Shown: one piece after another, positions 53,348 through 63,516 of the stretch
Layout of the letters: the number at the start of each line of letters is the position of its first letter
Numbering within the stretch: position 1 is the first letter of the stretch
Origin: Pseudomonas fluorescens
Lineage (GTDB): Bacteria > Pseudomonadota > Gammaproteobacteria > Pseudomonadales > Pseudomonadaceae
Reading direction: 5' to 3'
Length of the DNA: 64,000 nt
NCBI RefSeq assembly: GCF_902497785.1
Contig: NZ_CABVHK010000003.1
Coordinates: forward strand, 186,001 to 250,000
Program-made: the position numbers and the translations under genes
Notes under the pieces: generated by a model
Told to the model about the DNA's origin: nothing
Database searches by the model: none
The model's input: only the letters and a program-made list of their open reading frames with translations

Positions 53348-55270
53348 ATGTCCGAATCATCGCTGCTGCCTGAAAATGTCGCCCCACTGCCACCGGTCCT
53401 GGCCGGCCCGATTTTGCGGCGGCTCGAACCTGCCCGCCTGGTACTGTGGCTCGCAGGATCACGGGAATTGTCCCTGACCCTGCGTCTGCAAGATCGCGAC
53501 GACATCCGCCTGGATGCCGGGCAATGCACGATCATCCAGATCGGCACTCACGCGTTCATCCATTTGATCGATGTGCCGCTGGACACTGCCCTGCCCTGCG
53601 ACACGTTGATCGAATACGACGTGCTGATTGATGACGCCGAGATGGGGATCGCCGAATGGGCACCGCATCTGCTGTATGGCGACGCACGCTGTCCGAATTT
53701 TGTTTTGCGCTCGCGAATTGATCAGTTGCTGCATGGCTCCTGTCGCAAACCGCACCATCCCGCCACCGACGGACTGCTCTGCGTTGATCGCTTGCTGGCT
53801 TCGCAACATGAGCCTGCGCAACGGCCGGCATTGTTAATGATGAGCGGCGATCAGGTTTACGCCGACGATGTCGCGGGGCCGATGTTGCGGGCGATTCATT
53901 CCTTGATCGAGCGGTTGGGATTGTTCGGCGAGTATCTGGAAGGCGCCGTGGTCAGCGACAGCGCCAAGCTCTACGCGCACGAGGCCAGCTATTACCATCG
54001 TGCGGATTTGTTACCGGCGCTACAGAGCAATGAAACCCTGCGTGAGCGATTTTTCGGCGGCGCGCGTAAGCCGATTTTCACCAGCAGCAGTGCCGATAAT
54101 CATCTGGTGACCTTCGCCGAAGTCATGGCGATGTACATGCTGGTGTGGTCGCCGACACCCTGGACGCTGATCGCACCGAAACCGCCGAAGCTGATTCCCG
54201 AACGCCGCGAGCGTTATGCGCTGGAGCAGACGCGCATCGATGGCTTCAAGGCGGGGCTTGGCGGTGTCGCCCGTGCCTTCGCGCATCTGCCGTGCCTGAT
54301 GATTTTCGATGACCACGACATTACCGATGACTGGAATCTCTCCGCGCAATGGGAGGAAACAGCCTACGGCCATCCGTTCTCAAAGCGCATCATTGGCAAC
54401 GCGCTGACTGCTTATATGTTGTGCCAGGGCTGGGGCAACAATCCGGATGCGTTTGGTGCATTGCTGGAGAAAACCGCCGGATTGATTTCGACCGGGGACG
54501 ACCAGTATCTCGACAGCCCGGTGCAGGACGGCCTGATTGACGAGCTGTTGAAATTCCAGCGCTGGCATTACGTGCTGCCGACCAGCCCGGCGATGGTGGT
54601 GCTGGACACCCGCACCCGGCGTTGGCGGAGTGAGATGACCCTCAAGCAACCTTCGGGTCTGCTGGACTGGGAAGCTCTCAGCGAGCTGCAACAGGAACTG
54701 CTCGATCACCCGTCGGCGATCATTGTGTCGCCGGCGCCAGTGTTCGGGGTCAAGCTGATCGAGACCGTGCAAAAGGTCTTCAGCTGGTTCGGGTATCCGC
54801 TACTGGTGGACGCCGAAAACTGGATGGCCCACCGCGGTGCGGCGCAGGTAATCCTGAACATTTTCCGACACTCGCGTACACCGGGGAACTACGTGGTGCT
54901 GTCCGGGGATGTGCATTATTCCTTCGTCTACGAAGTGCTGATCCGCCATCGCAAGGCCGGGCCGCGGATCTGGCAGATCACCAGCAGCGGCATCAAGAAC
55001 GAATTCCCGCCTGCGCTGCTGGAATGGTTCGACCGCCTCAACCGCTGGCTCTACTCGCCGCGCTCACCGCTGAACTGGCTCACCAAGCGCCGACGGATGC
55101 GCATCGTGCCACATGTTCCGGAGCATGCCGAGGCGGGTGAACGGCTGTGGAATTCGGCGGGGATCGGGCAGGTGTTCTTTAATGAAAAAGGGCAACCGCA
55201 GGCAATATTTCAGCACAACTCGAATGGTTCGCCGAAGACGCGGATGGTTGCGCCTGAGGTTGACGGCTAA
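53348..55270 (+). CDS. PhoD-like metallophosphatase
   Basis: A 640-residue protein of the alkaline phosphatase D family. Metal-binding motifs are MMSGDQVYADDVAGPM near 165, MIFDDHDITDDWN near 319 and VVLSGDVHYSFVYE near 517. No signal peptide is seen (MSESSLLPENVAPLPP), unlike secreted PhoD, so it is probably cytoplasmic; the substrate is unknown. The ATG follows GAACCTGG; the frame opens 39 codons earlier. Confidence 0.87.
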   Translation: MSESSLLPENVAPLPPVLAGPILRRLEPARLVLWLAGSRELSLTLRLQDRDDIRLDAGQCTIIQIGTHAFIHLIDVPLDTALPCDTLIEYDVLIDDAEMGIAEWAPHLLYGDARCPNFVLRSRIDQLLHGSCRKPHHPATDGLLCVDRLLASQHEPAQRPALLMMSGDQVYADDVAGPMLRAIHSLIERLGLFGEYLEGAVVSDSAKLYAHEASYYHRADLLPALQSNETLRERFFGGARKPIFTSSSADNHLVTFAEVMAMYMLVWSPTPWTLIAPKPPKLIPERRERYALEQTRIDGFKAGLGGVARAFAHLPCLMIFDDHDITDDWNLSAQWEETAYGHPFSKRIIGNALTAYMLCQGWGNNPDAFGALLEKTAGLISTGDDQYLDSPVQDGLIDELLKFQRWHYVLPTSPAMVVLDTRTRRWRSEMTLKQPSGLLDWEALSELQQELLDHPSAIIVSPAPVFGVKLIETVQKVFSWFGYPLLVDAENWMAHRGAAQVILNIFRHSRTPGNYVVLSGDVHYSFVYEVLIRHRKAGPRIWQITSSGIKNEFPPALLEWFDRLNRWLYSPRSPLNWLTKRRRMRIVPHVPEHAEAGERLWNSAGIGQVFFNEKGQPQAIFQHNSNGSPKTRMVAPEVDG

Positions 55271-55292
55271 GACAGAGCGTTGGAACGATCCC

Positions 55293-55388
55293 GTAGGAGC
55301 TGCCGAAGGCTGCGATCTTTTGATCTTGATTTTGACGGAGGCGATGAAAGATCAAGTTCAAAAGATCGCAGCCTTCGGCAGCTCCTAC
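55293..55388. repeat. Inverted REP pair
   Basis: GTAGGAGCTGCCGAAGGCTG with following GATCTTTTGATC at 55293-55327 and its complement at 55352-55388, between two convergent genes. Confidence 0.9.
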
Positions 55389-55401
55389 AAGGGCGATGGT
55401 G

Positions 55402-56577
55402 TCAGGTCGCACTTACCGCCCGACAAACCCCTCTGACAATCATCTCCACTTCCCGCTCATCAATCGTCAGCGGCGGCAACAGGCGGATGGTTTTGCCCCG
55501 TGTCACGTTGATCAGCAATCCGTGGTCCCGGGCGGCAATCAAGGTCAGGTCGCGAATCGGTTGCTTGAGTTCGATGCCGATCATCAAGCCCTGTCCGCGT
55601 ATCGCCAGCACGTTCGGGTTATCCGCCAATTCACTGCGCAATCTGGCCATTAAGCGTTCGCCCTGTACTCGGGCGTTTTCCAGCAGGTCTTGTTCTTCGA
55701 TGATGTCCAACACGGTGCAACCGACGCGGCAGGCCAACGGGTTACCGCCGAAAGTGCTGCCGTGGCTGCCGGGGGTGAAGAGTTCGGCGGCTTTGCCCCG
55801 AGCGAGGCAGGCGCCGATGGGAATGCCGTTGCCGAGGCCTTTGGCCAGGGTCATGACGTCGGGAACGATGCCTTCGTGCTGAAACGCAAACCATTGGCCA
55901 GTGCGACCGATGCCCGTCTGGATTTCGTCGAGCATCAGCAACCATCCACGCCGGTTGCACAGATCACGCACCGCTTTGAGGTAACCCGAGGGCGCCGGTT
56001 GCACACCGCTTTCACCCTGAATCGGCTCCAGCAGAATCGCCACGATGCGCAGGCCGTAAGCCTGCTGCACCTTGTCCAGTGCCTTTAGGTCGCCGAACGG
56101 GACTTTGACGAAATCCCCCGGTAACTCGTTGAAACCCAGGCGAACAGCCGGGCCATCGCTGGCGGACAGCGTGCCGAGCGTTCGCCCATGAAAAGCATTC
56201 TCCATGACCACCACTAAGGGTTTCTCGACACCTTTGCGCCAGCCATACAGCCGCGCCAGCTTCAGCGCGGTCTCGTTCGCTTCGGCGCCGGAGTTGTTAA
56301 AGAACGCCCGCTCCATGCCCGCCAACCGGGTCAATTTCTGCGCCAGCCGTTGTTGCCAGTCGATGCTGTAGAGGTTGGACGTGTGCAGCAAAAGGCCGGC
56401 CTGTTCACTGATCGCTGCGACAATTTTTGGGTGGCAGTGACCGACATTGGTCACGGCCACGCCCGACACCGCGTCGAGGTATTCACGACCGGCCTGATCC
56501 CACAGGCGCGTGCCCAGGCCTTTGCTGAAACTCAGCGCCAAGGGTTGGTAAGTGTTCATCAGGCAGGCGGCGGTCAT
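55402..56577 (-). CDS. argD: Acetylornithine/succinyldiaminopimelate-type aminotransferase
   Basis: A class III PLP aminotransferase of 391 residues. The PLP-binding pieces are [18 protein letters not shown] near 100, [15 protein letters not shown] near 220 and [12 protein letters not shown], where the Lys binds PLP, near 250. The start at 56577 ([17 protein letters not shown]) matches Pseudomonas ArgD and has GGAG upstream. It probably serves arginine or lysine synthesis; a second, catabolic paralogue (AruC) is usual in the genus. Confidence 0.9.
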   Translation of the reverse strand: MTAACLMNTYQPLALSFSKGLGTRLWDQAGREYLDAVSGVAVTNVGHCHPKIVAAISEQAGLLLHTSNLYSIDWQQRLAQKLTRLAGMERAFFNNSGAEANETALKLARLYGWRKGVEKPLVVVMENAFHGRTLGTLSASDGPAVRLGFNELPGDFVKVPFGDLKALDKVQQAYGLRIVAILLEPIQGESGVQPAPSGYLKAVRDLCNRRGWLLMLDEIQTGIGRTGQWFAFQHEGIVPDVMTLAKGLGNGIPIGACLARGKAAELFTPGSHGSTFGGNPLACRVGCTVLDIIEEQDLLENARVQGERLMARLRSELADNPNVLAIRGQGLMIGIELKQPIRDLTLIAARDHGLLINVTRGKTIRLLPPLTIDEREVEMIVRGVCRAVSAT

Positions 56578-56679
56578 GACATCCAGCTCCATCAATAGTC
56601 GGTGTTTTTGCAGTATGGTTAGCCACCTGAGCTGGATAAACGCTGCAACACTTCAATCATTTTAAAGTCGAGCTTGATA

Positions 56680-57585
56680 ATGGATTTGTTCCAGGCAATG
56701 ACCGTTTACGTCAGAGTGGTGGAATCCGGCAGCATGACGGCGGCCGCTTTTCAGTGCGAAATGTCCACCACCATGGTGGGAAATCATCTGCGGGCACTCG
56801 AGCAACGCTTGGGTGTGCGCTTGATCAACCGAACAACGCGACGCCAGCGGCTGACGGAATTTGGCACTGCGTATTATCAACGCTGCCTCGAAGTGCTGGG
56901 GCTGGTGGCCGAGTCCGAGCGCCTCGCCGAACAAGCCCTCGACGAACCGAGCGGCACCCTTCGCATCACCGCCCCCCTCACCTTTGGCACGGAAAAACTG
57001 GCGCCGGCGCTGAGCGAATTCGCTCTGCTGTGTCCGCGCGTGAAACTGGACGTGGTCCTCACGAACCGACGCCCGGACCTGCTCGAACACGGGTTCGACG
57101 TGGCGTTCCGCCTGGGCAACATGGAACAGACCAACCTGATCGCCCGTCCACTGGTCGATTACACCCTGACCATGTGCGCCTCGCCGCATTACCTGATGCG
57201 CCGGGGCAACCCGCAAACACCGGAGGACCTGCGTCACCACGACTGCCTGTCTTTTGCCTATCCGGAGGGCGATGACTGGCACTCGGTGGAAAAAGAATGG
57301 CGCCTGAGCGGCCCAGAAGGCGAGGTCTCGGTGGCGGTCAGCGGCTCGATGTTGATCAACAGCTCAGCGGGATTGCATCAAGCGGCACGCACCGGCATGG
57401 GCATCGTGTTATTGCCTGATGCTTTGGTGGAGCAAGACCTGGCGGACGGAAAACTGGTGGCGTTAATGCCTGATTACTTGCCACCGAGTCGACCAATGAG
57501 CCTGATGTACGCTCAGGATCGCTACCGTTTGCCAAAACTACGCAGTTTCGTCGGCTTCGCCATACGGATGTGGGGCAAACACTAG
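56680..57585 (+). CDS. LysR-family transcriptional regulator
   Basis: A 301-residue regulator. The N-terminal winged HTH is MDLFQAMTVYVRVVESGSM to RTTRRQRLTEFG (residues 1-60), followed by the periplasmic-binding-protein-like effector domain. It is divergent from argD with 102 bp between starts, so it may control argD or an unlinked target. TTG 56674 two codons upstream is less likely. Confidence 0.93.
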   Translation: MDLFQAMTVYVRVVESGSMTAAAFQCEMSTTMVGNHLRALEQRLGVRLINRTTRRQRLTEFGTAYYQRCLEVLGLVAESERLAEQALDEPSGTLRITAPLTFGTEKLAPALSEFALLCPRVKLDVVLTNRRPDLLEHGFDVAFRLGNMEQTNLIARPLVDYTLTMCASPHYLMRRGNPQTPEDLRHHDCLSFAYPEGDDWHSVEKEWRLSGPEGEVSVAVSGSMLINSSAGLHQAARTGMGIVLLPDALVEQDLADGKLVALMPDYLPPSRPMSLMYAQDRYRLPKLRSFVGFAIRMWGKH

Positions 57586-57648
57586 CCGGCTGAGCATGGC
57601 ATCGACTAATCTCCCGACAGCAGGTCACTTTGGTCAGGGAGAGCAGAG

Positions 57649-58662
57649 ATGGGTGGGGCCTCGGATATTGAAGCGGTGAAGTTCAATCTGTCGGATTTGA
57701 ACGAAGATATGCTGCACACCATTCTGGAACTGGTCAGTGACGGCATCTGGGACTGGAACGCCAATACCGGATTTGTGTACCGCAACCCGGGCTGGTACGA
57801 AATGCTCGGCTATACGCCTCACTCCCTCGACAACACGGTGTTCACCTGGGAATCAGTCATACACCCCGATGATTACCCGCGGGTGATGGCCGTATTTGAC
57901 GACTACCTGAACCAGCGAGCTCCCGGTTATCAAGCCGAGTATCGCTGCCGCACGCAGGATGGCGGTTATACCTGGATTGAAGATCGTGGCTACGTGCTGG
58001 CGCGCAATGCCGACGGTTCGGTGGCGCGGATGGTTGGCGCGCACCGCAGCATCGATGACAAGAAGCGCCTGTTCGAAACGCTTGAGCTCAGGAATCAATC
58101 CCTCGAAGCCATCGTCGAAGAACGCACTCGCGAATTATCCCGGGTCAATCAGCAGTTGCAGATTCAACTCGAAGAAAACCGCAAACTGGCGGAAACCGAC
58201 GCACTGACCGCCATCGCCAATCGATACCGTCTGAGCAAAGCCCTGCCTCAAGCCTGCGAACGCGCTCAACGTTTCCGAGAGCCGTTGTCGCTGATTGCCA
58301 TGGACATCGACGACTTCAAGAACATCAACGATCACTACGGCCATGCCCTCGGTGATGCCGCGTTGGTGCGAGTGGTCGAGAGCGTGAGGCGCTGTGTACG
58401 CGACGGCGATTTGCTGGCGCGTTGGGGCGGTGACGAGTTCGTCATGCTCCTGCCCAATACCCCATTGGCCGACGCCAGAATCCTCGCGCAGAAAATCCGC
58501 GATAGCCTCGCCAGCGTGCCGCCGGTGGGTGATTTTCGACTGACCCTCAGCTTTGGCGTGGTCCAGCGCTTCGAGGAAGAACAACAGACCGGGTTGCTGG
58601 CGCGGGCGGATCAGGCGCTGTATCGGTCGAAAGTGGCGGGCAAAAATGTGATATCGGCGTAA
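57649..58662 (+). CDS. PAS-GGDEF diguanylate cyclase
   Basis: A 337-residue cytoplasmic protein. A PAS domain with PAC at about 20-145 (NPGWYEMLGYTPHSL, GGYTWIEDRGYVLARN), a linking coiled coil at about 140-180 and a GGDEF domain at about 180-337 with intact active site RWGGDEFVML. The product-inhibition I-site RDGD is present five residues before GGDEF. It should make c-di-GMP in response to a PAS-sensed signal. Confidence 0.94.
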   Translation: MGGASDIEAVKFNLSDLNEDMLHTILELVSDGIWDWNANTGFVYRNPGWYEMLGYTPHSLDNTVFTWESVIHPDDYPRVMAVFDDYLNQRAPGYQAEYRCRTQDGGYTWIEDRGYVLARNADGSVARMVGAHRSIDDKKRLFETLELRNQSLEAIVEERTRELSRVNQQLQIQLEENRKLAETDALTAIANRYRLSKALPQACERAQRFREPLSLIAMDIDDFKNINDHYGHALGDAALVRVVESVRRCVRDGDLLARWGGDEFVMLLPNTPLADARILAQKIRDSLASVPPVGDFRLTLSFGVVQRFEEEQQTGLLARADQALYRSKVAGKNVISA

Positions 58663-58678
58663 CGGCCTTCACCGTCAC

Positions 58679-59386
58679 TCACAGGCCCGCCTTCACCAAT
58701 ACCGGTTTCTCTTGATACCGCTCCGGATACAGCTGCTTCAACTGCGCCACCTTCGGCAAGTCGTTGATCACGATGTACGGATAAGTCGGGTGCTCGGTCA
58801 GAAAATCCTGATGCTCCTCTTCCGCCGGGTAGAAGCCGTTGTAGGTCTCCAGTTTGGTGACGATGGGTTTGTTGAATGACTTAGCGGCATCCAGCTGGGC
58901 AATGTAGGCCTGAGCGATACGCTGTTGCTCGCTGTTCTCCGGAAAAATCGCCGACCGGTACTGAGTACCGCGGTCTGGCCCCTGGCGGTTGAGTTCGGTC
59001 GGGTTGTGAGCCACTGAGAAGTAGATTTGCAGCAACGTGCCGTAACTGACCTGGGTCGGGTCGTAGGTGACCTCGACGGCTTCCGCGTGACCGGTATCAC
59101 CGCCACTCACGCGCTCGTATTGAGCGGTGTTGGCCGTACCACCCGCGTATCCGGAAACGGCGTTCTTCACGCCTTTGACATGCTGAAACACGCCTTGCAC
59201 GCCCCAGAAGCAACCGCCGGCAAAAACCGCGGTTTCGCTACTGGCCCGGGTGGTTTGGTCGAGGGTCGGTGCGGGAAGGATGACCGCGTCTTCGGCGGCA
59301 CCGAAAGAGAGCGCCGAGCATTGGCCGATAACGCCAGCGGCGGCCAGCCCCAACAGGGTGCGACGCCAGTTGGACGGGATTTTCAT
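58679..59386 (-). CDS. msrA: Exported peptide-methionine (S)-S-oxide reductase
   Basis: A 235-residue MsrA with an N-terminal signal (MKIPSNWRRTLLGLAAAGV to about 30), hence periplasmic. Catalytic Cys in VFAGGCFWGVQG near 58; GYAGGTANTAQYERV and TEHPTYPYIVINDLPKV are typical. The start at 59386 is preceded by GGAGTCAG. It pairs with the exported MsrB encoded next to it, together repairing both methionine sulfoxide isomers in envelope proteins. Confidence 0.93.
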   Translation of the reverse strand: MKIPSNWRRTLLGLAAAGVIGQCSALSFGAAEDAVILPAPTLDQTTRASSETAVFAGGCFWGVQGVFQHVKGVKNAVSGYAGGTANTAQYERVSGGDTGHAEAVEVTYDPTQVSYGTLLQIYFSVAHNPTELNRQGPDRGTQYRSAIFPENSEQQRIAQAYIAQLDAAKSFNKPIVTKLETYNGFYPAEEEHQDFLTEHPTYPYIVINDLPKVAQLKQLYPERYQEKPVLVKAGL

Positions 59387-59448
59387 GAGGCTGACTCCTG
59401 GATGAGTAAAGCGGCTGTCGGTCGAGCGTCGTATGTTGGAACAGGCAA

Positions 59449-59967
59449 TCAAACCGCCTGCGGTTTGAAGGTCATTGCCAAACCGTTCATGCAGTAACGC
59501 AGTCCGGTGGGCTTGGGTCCGTCGTCGAAGACATGCCCCAGATGGCCGCCGCAGCGTCGACAATGAACCTCTTCGCGCAGCACGCCGAAGGATCGGTCCT
59601 GACGGGTCGCCACGGCCTTGTCCAGCGGCGCCCAGAAACTCGGCCAACCGGTACGGCTGTCGAACTTGGTGTCGGAGGAGAACAACGGCAAATCGCATCC
59701 GGCACAGGCAAAGCTGCCGCTGCGGTGTTCGTTGTTCAGCGCGCTGCTGTAGGCCCGTTCGGTGCCCTCCTCACGCAGGATTTCGTACTGCTCGTCACTC
59801 AGCAGGGCACGCCATTCGCCGTCGCTGTGCGTCACCTCGAAAACTTCCTCGGCACTGGCCTCGCTGACCAGTGCGGTACTGGCGGAAAATTTTGGCAATA
59901 CACCGATGACCATCGCTGCAGCCCCCAGCCCGCCGCTCGCTAACAGAAATTGTCGCCGTGAAAACAT
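59449..59967 (-). CDS. msrB: Exported peptide-methionine (R)-S-oxide reductase
   Basis: A 172-residue MsrB with a twin-arginine-type signal (MFSRRQFLLASGGLGAAAM), hence exported by Tat. Zinc sites CAGCDLPLF and CRRCGGHLGHVFDDG and the catalytic Cys in LRYCMNGLAMTF are present. GGAGACGGCC before ATG 59967. It is 62 bp upstream of msrA, likely one operon. Confidence 0.93.
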   Translation of the reverse strand: MFSRRQFLLASGGLGAAAMVIGVLPKFSASTALVSEASAEEVFEVTHSDGEWRALLSDEQYEILREEGTERAYSSALNNEHRSGSFACAGCDLPLFSSDTKFDSRTGWPSFWAPLDKAVATRQDRSFGVLREEVHCRRCGGHLGHVFDDGPKPTGLRYCMNGLAMTFKPQAV

Positions 59968-60117
59968 GGCCGTCTCCAAAATCCAAAGTGCCTTTCATGG
60001 AACACAGCCTAGGCTTTGGTTGATCGCCAAATCCTCACGGGAAGTTAAACAATTCGTGATAACTCTGGCCCTGAAAAACCCGCACAATGCGCTCATTGCG
60101 CCGAAGGATTGAGCTTG

Positions 60118-60828
60118 ATGGAACAGACCAAACGCGTCCTCGTGGTCGAGGACGACCTGCATATCGCCGACCTTATCTGCCTGCATCTACGTGATGAGCA
60201 GTTCGAGGTGGTGCACTGCGCCGATGGCGATGAAGGCATGCGCTTGCTGCAGCAAGGAAGCTGGGATGCACTGATCCTCGATCTGATGCTGCCGGGTGTC
60301 GACGGCCTGGAAATCTGCCGCCGCGCCCGCGCCATGGCCCGCTACACGCCGATCATCATTACCAGTGCGCGCTCCAGCGAAGTGCACCGGATATTGGGCC
60401 TGGAACTCGGTGCCGACGATTACCTGGCCAAACCTTTCTCCATGCTGGAGCTGGTCGCCCGGGTCAAAGCGCTGCTGCGCCGGGTCGATGCCATGGCGCG
60501 CAACCTGAAAATGGACGCTGGCGGTCTGATCATCGACGGGCTTTCCATCGACCCGATCACCCGCGATGTAGCCCTCGACGGCAAGCGCCTCGACCTCACG
60601 CCCCGGGAGTTCGATCTGTTGTATTTCTTCGCCCGGCAGCCCGGCAAGGTGTTCTCGCGCATGGACCTGCTGAATGCCGTGTGGGGTTACAGCCATGAAG
60701 GCTACGAGCACACGGTCAATACCCACATCAACCGCCTGCGCGCCAAGATCGAGACCGATCCGGCGCAACCGGTGCGCATCCTCACGCTGTGGGGCCGTGG
60801 CTACAAATTCGCGTCCAGGGAGGAATAG
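60118..60828 (+). CDS. OmpR-family response regulator
   Basis: A 236-residue regulator. The receiver domain spans residues 1-120 (VLVVEDDLHIADL, phospho-Asp in LILDLMLPGVDG near 54, Lys in DDYLAKPFSML), and the winged-helix output is at about 135-233 (LTPREFDLLYFFARQPG, GRGYKFASRE). It is divergent from msrB (150 bp), so the MSR genes are candidate targets. The next gene, its kinase, starts 2 bp after the stop. Confidence 0.93.
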   Translation: MEQTKRVLVVEDDLHIADLICLHLRDEQFEVVHCADGDEGMRLLQQGSWDALILDLMLPGVDGLEICRRARAMARYTPIIITSARSSEVHRILGLELGADDYLAKPFSMLELVARVKALLRRVDAMARNLKMDAGGLIIDGLSIDPITRDVALDGKRLDLTPREFDLLYFFARQPGKVFSRMDLLNAVWGYSHEGYEHTVNTHINRLRAKIETDPAQPVRILTLWGRGYKFASREE

Positions 60829-60830
60829 TG

Positions 60831-62303
60831 ATGAGGCTGACCCTGACTCAGCGGCTGTCGTTGGTGTTTGCCGTGTTGCTGCTGGTGTGCTGCGGCACGT
60901 CAGCCTGGATGCAGGTGCGCTCCAACAAGATGCATGAGCAGGAAGTGGTGCAGGGATTGTCGCGGGATCTGGCGCAACACATCGCCCGGGACACCGTGCT
61001 GATGGACACCCAGGGCCTGATGCCCGAGGCGGTGCGCGACCTGTTCAGCAAACTGATGCTGGTCAATCCCAGTGTCGAGGTCTACCTGCTCGACACCGAG
61101 GGCAAGATCGTCGGCAGCGCGGCGCCCGAAGGCCGGATTCACCGGGAACGGGTCGATCTCGCACCGATTCGACAATTGCTCAAGGGCGATACCTTGCCGA
61201 TTCTCGGTGACGACCCGCGCAGCGTTGACGCTCGCAAGGTGTTCAGCGCCGCGCCGCTGAAGGTCGACGGCAAGCCGGCCGGTTATCTGTACGTGGTTTT
61301 GCTCGGTGAAGACCACGATCGCCTGGCTGAACGGGGCGCCACCAGCGCAGCGCTCAACACTGCCCTGCTGTCTATCGGGTTGGTCGCATTGCTGTGTTTG
61401 ATAGCCGGCCTCACGGCATTCGCGCTGATCACCCGACCCTTGCGCCGCCTGACCGAAACCGTCAGCCGGTTCGACATTGACGGCGTCCCCGCCACACCAC
61501 TGCCACCAGCGCCGGCGGAAACCACCGCCGACCACGATGAAATCGCCATCCTCGACACGACTTTCCGGCAGATGCAGGCGCGACTCAGCGAGCAATGGCG
61601 TTCATTGACCCGCCAGGACCAGGAACGCCGCGAACTGGTGGCGAACATTTCCCACGACCTGCGGACACCCTTGGCCTCGCTGCACGGTTATCTGGAAACT
61701 TTGTCGCTCAAGGACGCCACGCTGTCCCCCGCCGACCGTCGCCGCTACCTCGGCATCGCCCTGGATCAAAGCCGCAAGGTCGGCGGTCTGGCGCAATCGC
61801 TGCTGGAACTGGTGCGCCTGGAACATGGTTTCGTGCAGCCGGTGCTGGAGCGCTTTTCCCTGACCGACCTGGTGCAGGACATCTTTCAGAAATTCGAGCT
61901 CACTGCCGAGTCGCGTCAGGTCGAACTGAAGGCCGATTTTGCCCCCGGCGTTGCGGCCGCCTGCGCCGACCTCGGTTTGATCGAACGCGTACTCACCAAC
62001 CTGTTCGACAACGCCCTGCGCCATACCCCGCAAGGAGGAGAAATCGAACTCAGCCTGCGTCCGCAGGGACAATTTGTTGAAGTCACCGTCAGCGACACCG
62101 GCCCCGGTATCGCGCCCGAACTGCGCGAAGGGCTATTCCTGCGCCCGTTCACCATTGGCGGTGCCCGGCGTGATGGCGGGCTCGGACTGCGAATCGTGCA
62201 TCGGATCCTGCAACTGCACGGTCGCGACATCCAGCTGATCGACGTGCCCGGACGGGGCGCGACCTTTCGCTTCACCCTGCCGGTGGACCCATACACCGCG
62301 TAG
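60831..62303 (+). CDS. Sensor histidine kinase
   Basis: A 490-residue kinase: first span about 8-28 (LSLVFAVLLLVCCGTSAW), a periplasmic sensor about 30-175 (FSKLMLVNPSVEVYLLD), second span about 182-203 (LLSIGLVALLCLIAGLTAF), HAMP, HisKA with the phospho-acceptor in NISHDLRTPLASLHG near 278, and an HATPase domain (NLFDNALRHTPQGGE, DTGPGIAPELREG, GLGLRIVHRIL). It is the partner of the regulator before it. Its stop codon lies at the edge of a REP element. Confidence 0.93.
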   Translation: MRLTLTQRLSLVFAVLLLVCCGTSAWMQVRSNKMHEQEVVQGLSRDLAQHIARDTVLMDTQGLMPEAVRDLFSKLMLVNPSVEVYLLDTEGKIVGSAAPEGRIHRERVDLAPIRQLLKGDTLPILGDDPRSVDARKVFSAAPLKVDGKPAGYLYVVLLGEDHDRLAERGATSAALNTALLSIGLVALLCLIAGLTAFALITRPLRRLTETVSRFDIDGVPATPLPPAPAETTADHDEIAILDTTFRQMQARLSEQWRSLTRQDQERRELVANISHDLRTPLASLHGYLETLSLKDATLSPADRRRYLGIALDQSRKVGGLAQSLLELVRLEHGFVQPVLERFSLTDLVQDIFQKFELTAESRQVELKADFAPGVAAACADLGLIERVLTNLFDNALRHTPQGGEIELSLRPQGQFVEVTVSDTGPGIAPELREGLFLRPFTIGGARRDGGLGLRIVHRILQLHGRDIQLIDVPGRGATFRFTLPVDPYTA

Positions 62304-62331
62304 GAGCTGCCGAAGGCTGCGATCTTTTGAT
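62299..62331. repeat. Single REP element overlapping the kinase stop
   Basis: GTAGGAGCTGCCGAAGGCTG family; the TAG stop of the kinase (62301-62303) is its GTAG start. Confidence 0.8.
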
Positions 62332-62444
62332 CTCTGTGTCGACAGCCCCGTGACAACGCCGCCCCGGTCCAATAGATTAGGCGGCCTAAAAAGGCCCAGT
62401 GCTTTCTCGCCTCAACTCAAGTTAAAAGAAGTAGTGAAATTTCA

Positions 62445-63149
62445 ATGTCCGATTCCAATACCGCTGAATCCGTAGTCACCTTGTCGTCCAAAGCGGAATA
62501 CGAAAACTCCATCAATCTTTCACAGCACCTGCCCCAGGCAAAAACCATCAGCGAGATGGTTCTGGACGCGTTCCAGTCCACTCGGGAAAGCGACCAGATT
62601 CGCGAGCTGCGCGCCGCGATTCGCCAGGCTCATGACCGCTTCGATGACGATAAAGCCTATGAACTGATGGGCGAACTCAAGCAACTCAAGGACGCCGAAG
62701 CCGCCGATATCGCGGCGCTTGAAGACCTGAGCAGCAAATTTTCCATCGGGCGGATTCTCTCCAGCTTCAAGGACGATCCGGCGTTTCAGGAGATCGTTTA
62801 CGGTCTGGCGTTGAAAGTGCTGAACCAGACCCATCAAGCCATCAGCAACCCGAGCAGTGGCAAGAGCAAAACCGCGCGCGCCAAGAAAGATGTCGAGGTG
62901 TTCACCATCAGCAAGGACGGCGTCAGTGTCACGCTGCCGCTGCGCACGCCGCGCTCGCGACTGAACGTTGACCGTGAAGCGCTGGAGTTCCTCGGCTTTA
63001 CCTTCGTCGGTGAAGGCGATGAAGCCGAGCTGGAAAGCGAAACGTTCCTGGACAGCGCCGGCACCGAACACGCGGTCAACCGCAAGAACATCATTGCCGC
63101 GCTTCAACAGCAAATCGCGTTCGATGGGTACAGCATCGCTGCGCAGTAA
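62445..63149 (+). CDS. Hypothetical Pseudomonas protein
   Basis: A 234-residue soluble protein. Residues 35-125 are helical and charged (RELRAAIRQAHDRFDDDKAY, GELKQLKDAEAADIA), and about 140-234 may be an alpha/beta domain (VFTISKDGVSVTLPLRTPRS). No family recognised. It is monocistronic, with a REP before it and a terminator after it. Confidence 0.75.
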   Translation: MSDSNTAESVVTLSSKAEYENSINLSQHLPQAKTISEMVLDAFQSTRESDQIRELRAAIRQAHDRFDDDKAYELMGELKQLKDAEAADIAALEDLSSKFSIGRILSSFKDDPAFQEIVYGLALKVLNQTHQAISNPSSGKSKTARAKKDVEVFTISKDGVSVTLPLRTPRSRLNVDREALEFLGFTFVGEGDEAELESETFLDSAGTEHAVNRKNIIAALQQQIAFDGYSIAAQ

Positions 63150-63169
63150 CACCCATGATGCTGCTTATC

Positions 63170-63302
63170 TGTGGCGAGGGGATTTATCCCCGTTGGGCGG
63201 CGCAGCCGCGCCACCCGGGTCGCTCGTGTTTGTTAAGTAAACCGCATTCACCGGATTCACGACGGCTGCGCCGCCGAACGGGGATAAATCCCCTCGCCAC
63301 AG
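63170..63302. repeat. Long REPIN-type inverted repeat
   Basis: Arms of about 38 bp, beginning TGTGGCGAGGGGATTTATCC (63170-63208), face a near-exact complement at 63263-63302. A different REP family from the others in the window. Confidence 0.88.
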
Positions 63303-63335
63303 GTAACGCATTTGCTCACCTGAAAACACAACATT

Positions 63336-63364
63336 AAGCCCCGCCGTAGAGCGGGGCTTTTTAT
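63336..63364 (+). terminator. Intrinsic terminator
   Basis: The stem AAGCCCCGC / GCGGGGCTT with a 6-nt loop and T run. It ends plus-strand transcription from the gene at 62445. Confidence 0.88.
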
Positions 63365-63516
63365 TGCCCGCGATTCCGGCAAAAGCACGATTACTCTCTG
63401 TGTATCGACGCCAGACAAACACTTCCCTTCACCCTTGAGCACCACGGGTCCGCCTGCGGGGAACGTCAACTCACTTTCCAGCCCAAGACTTCAGTGGTGC
63501 AATTGCTGAGGTCATC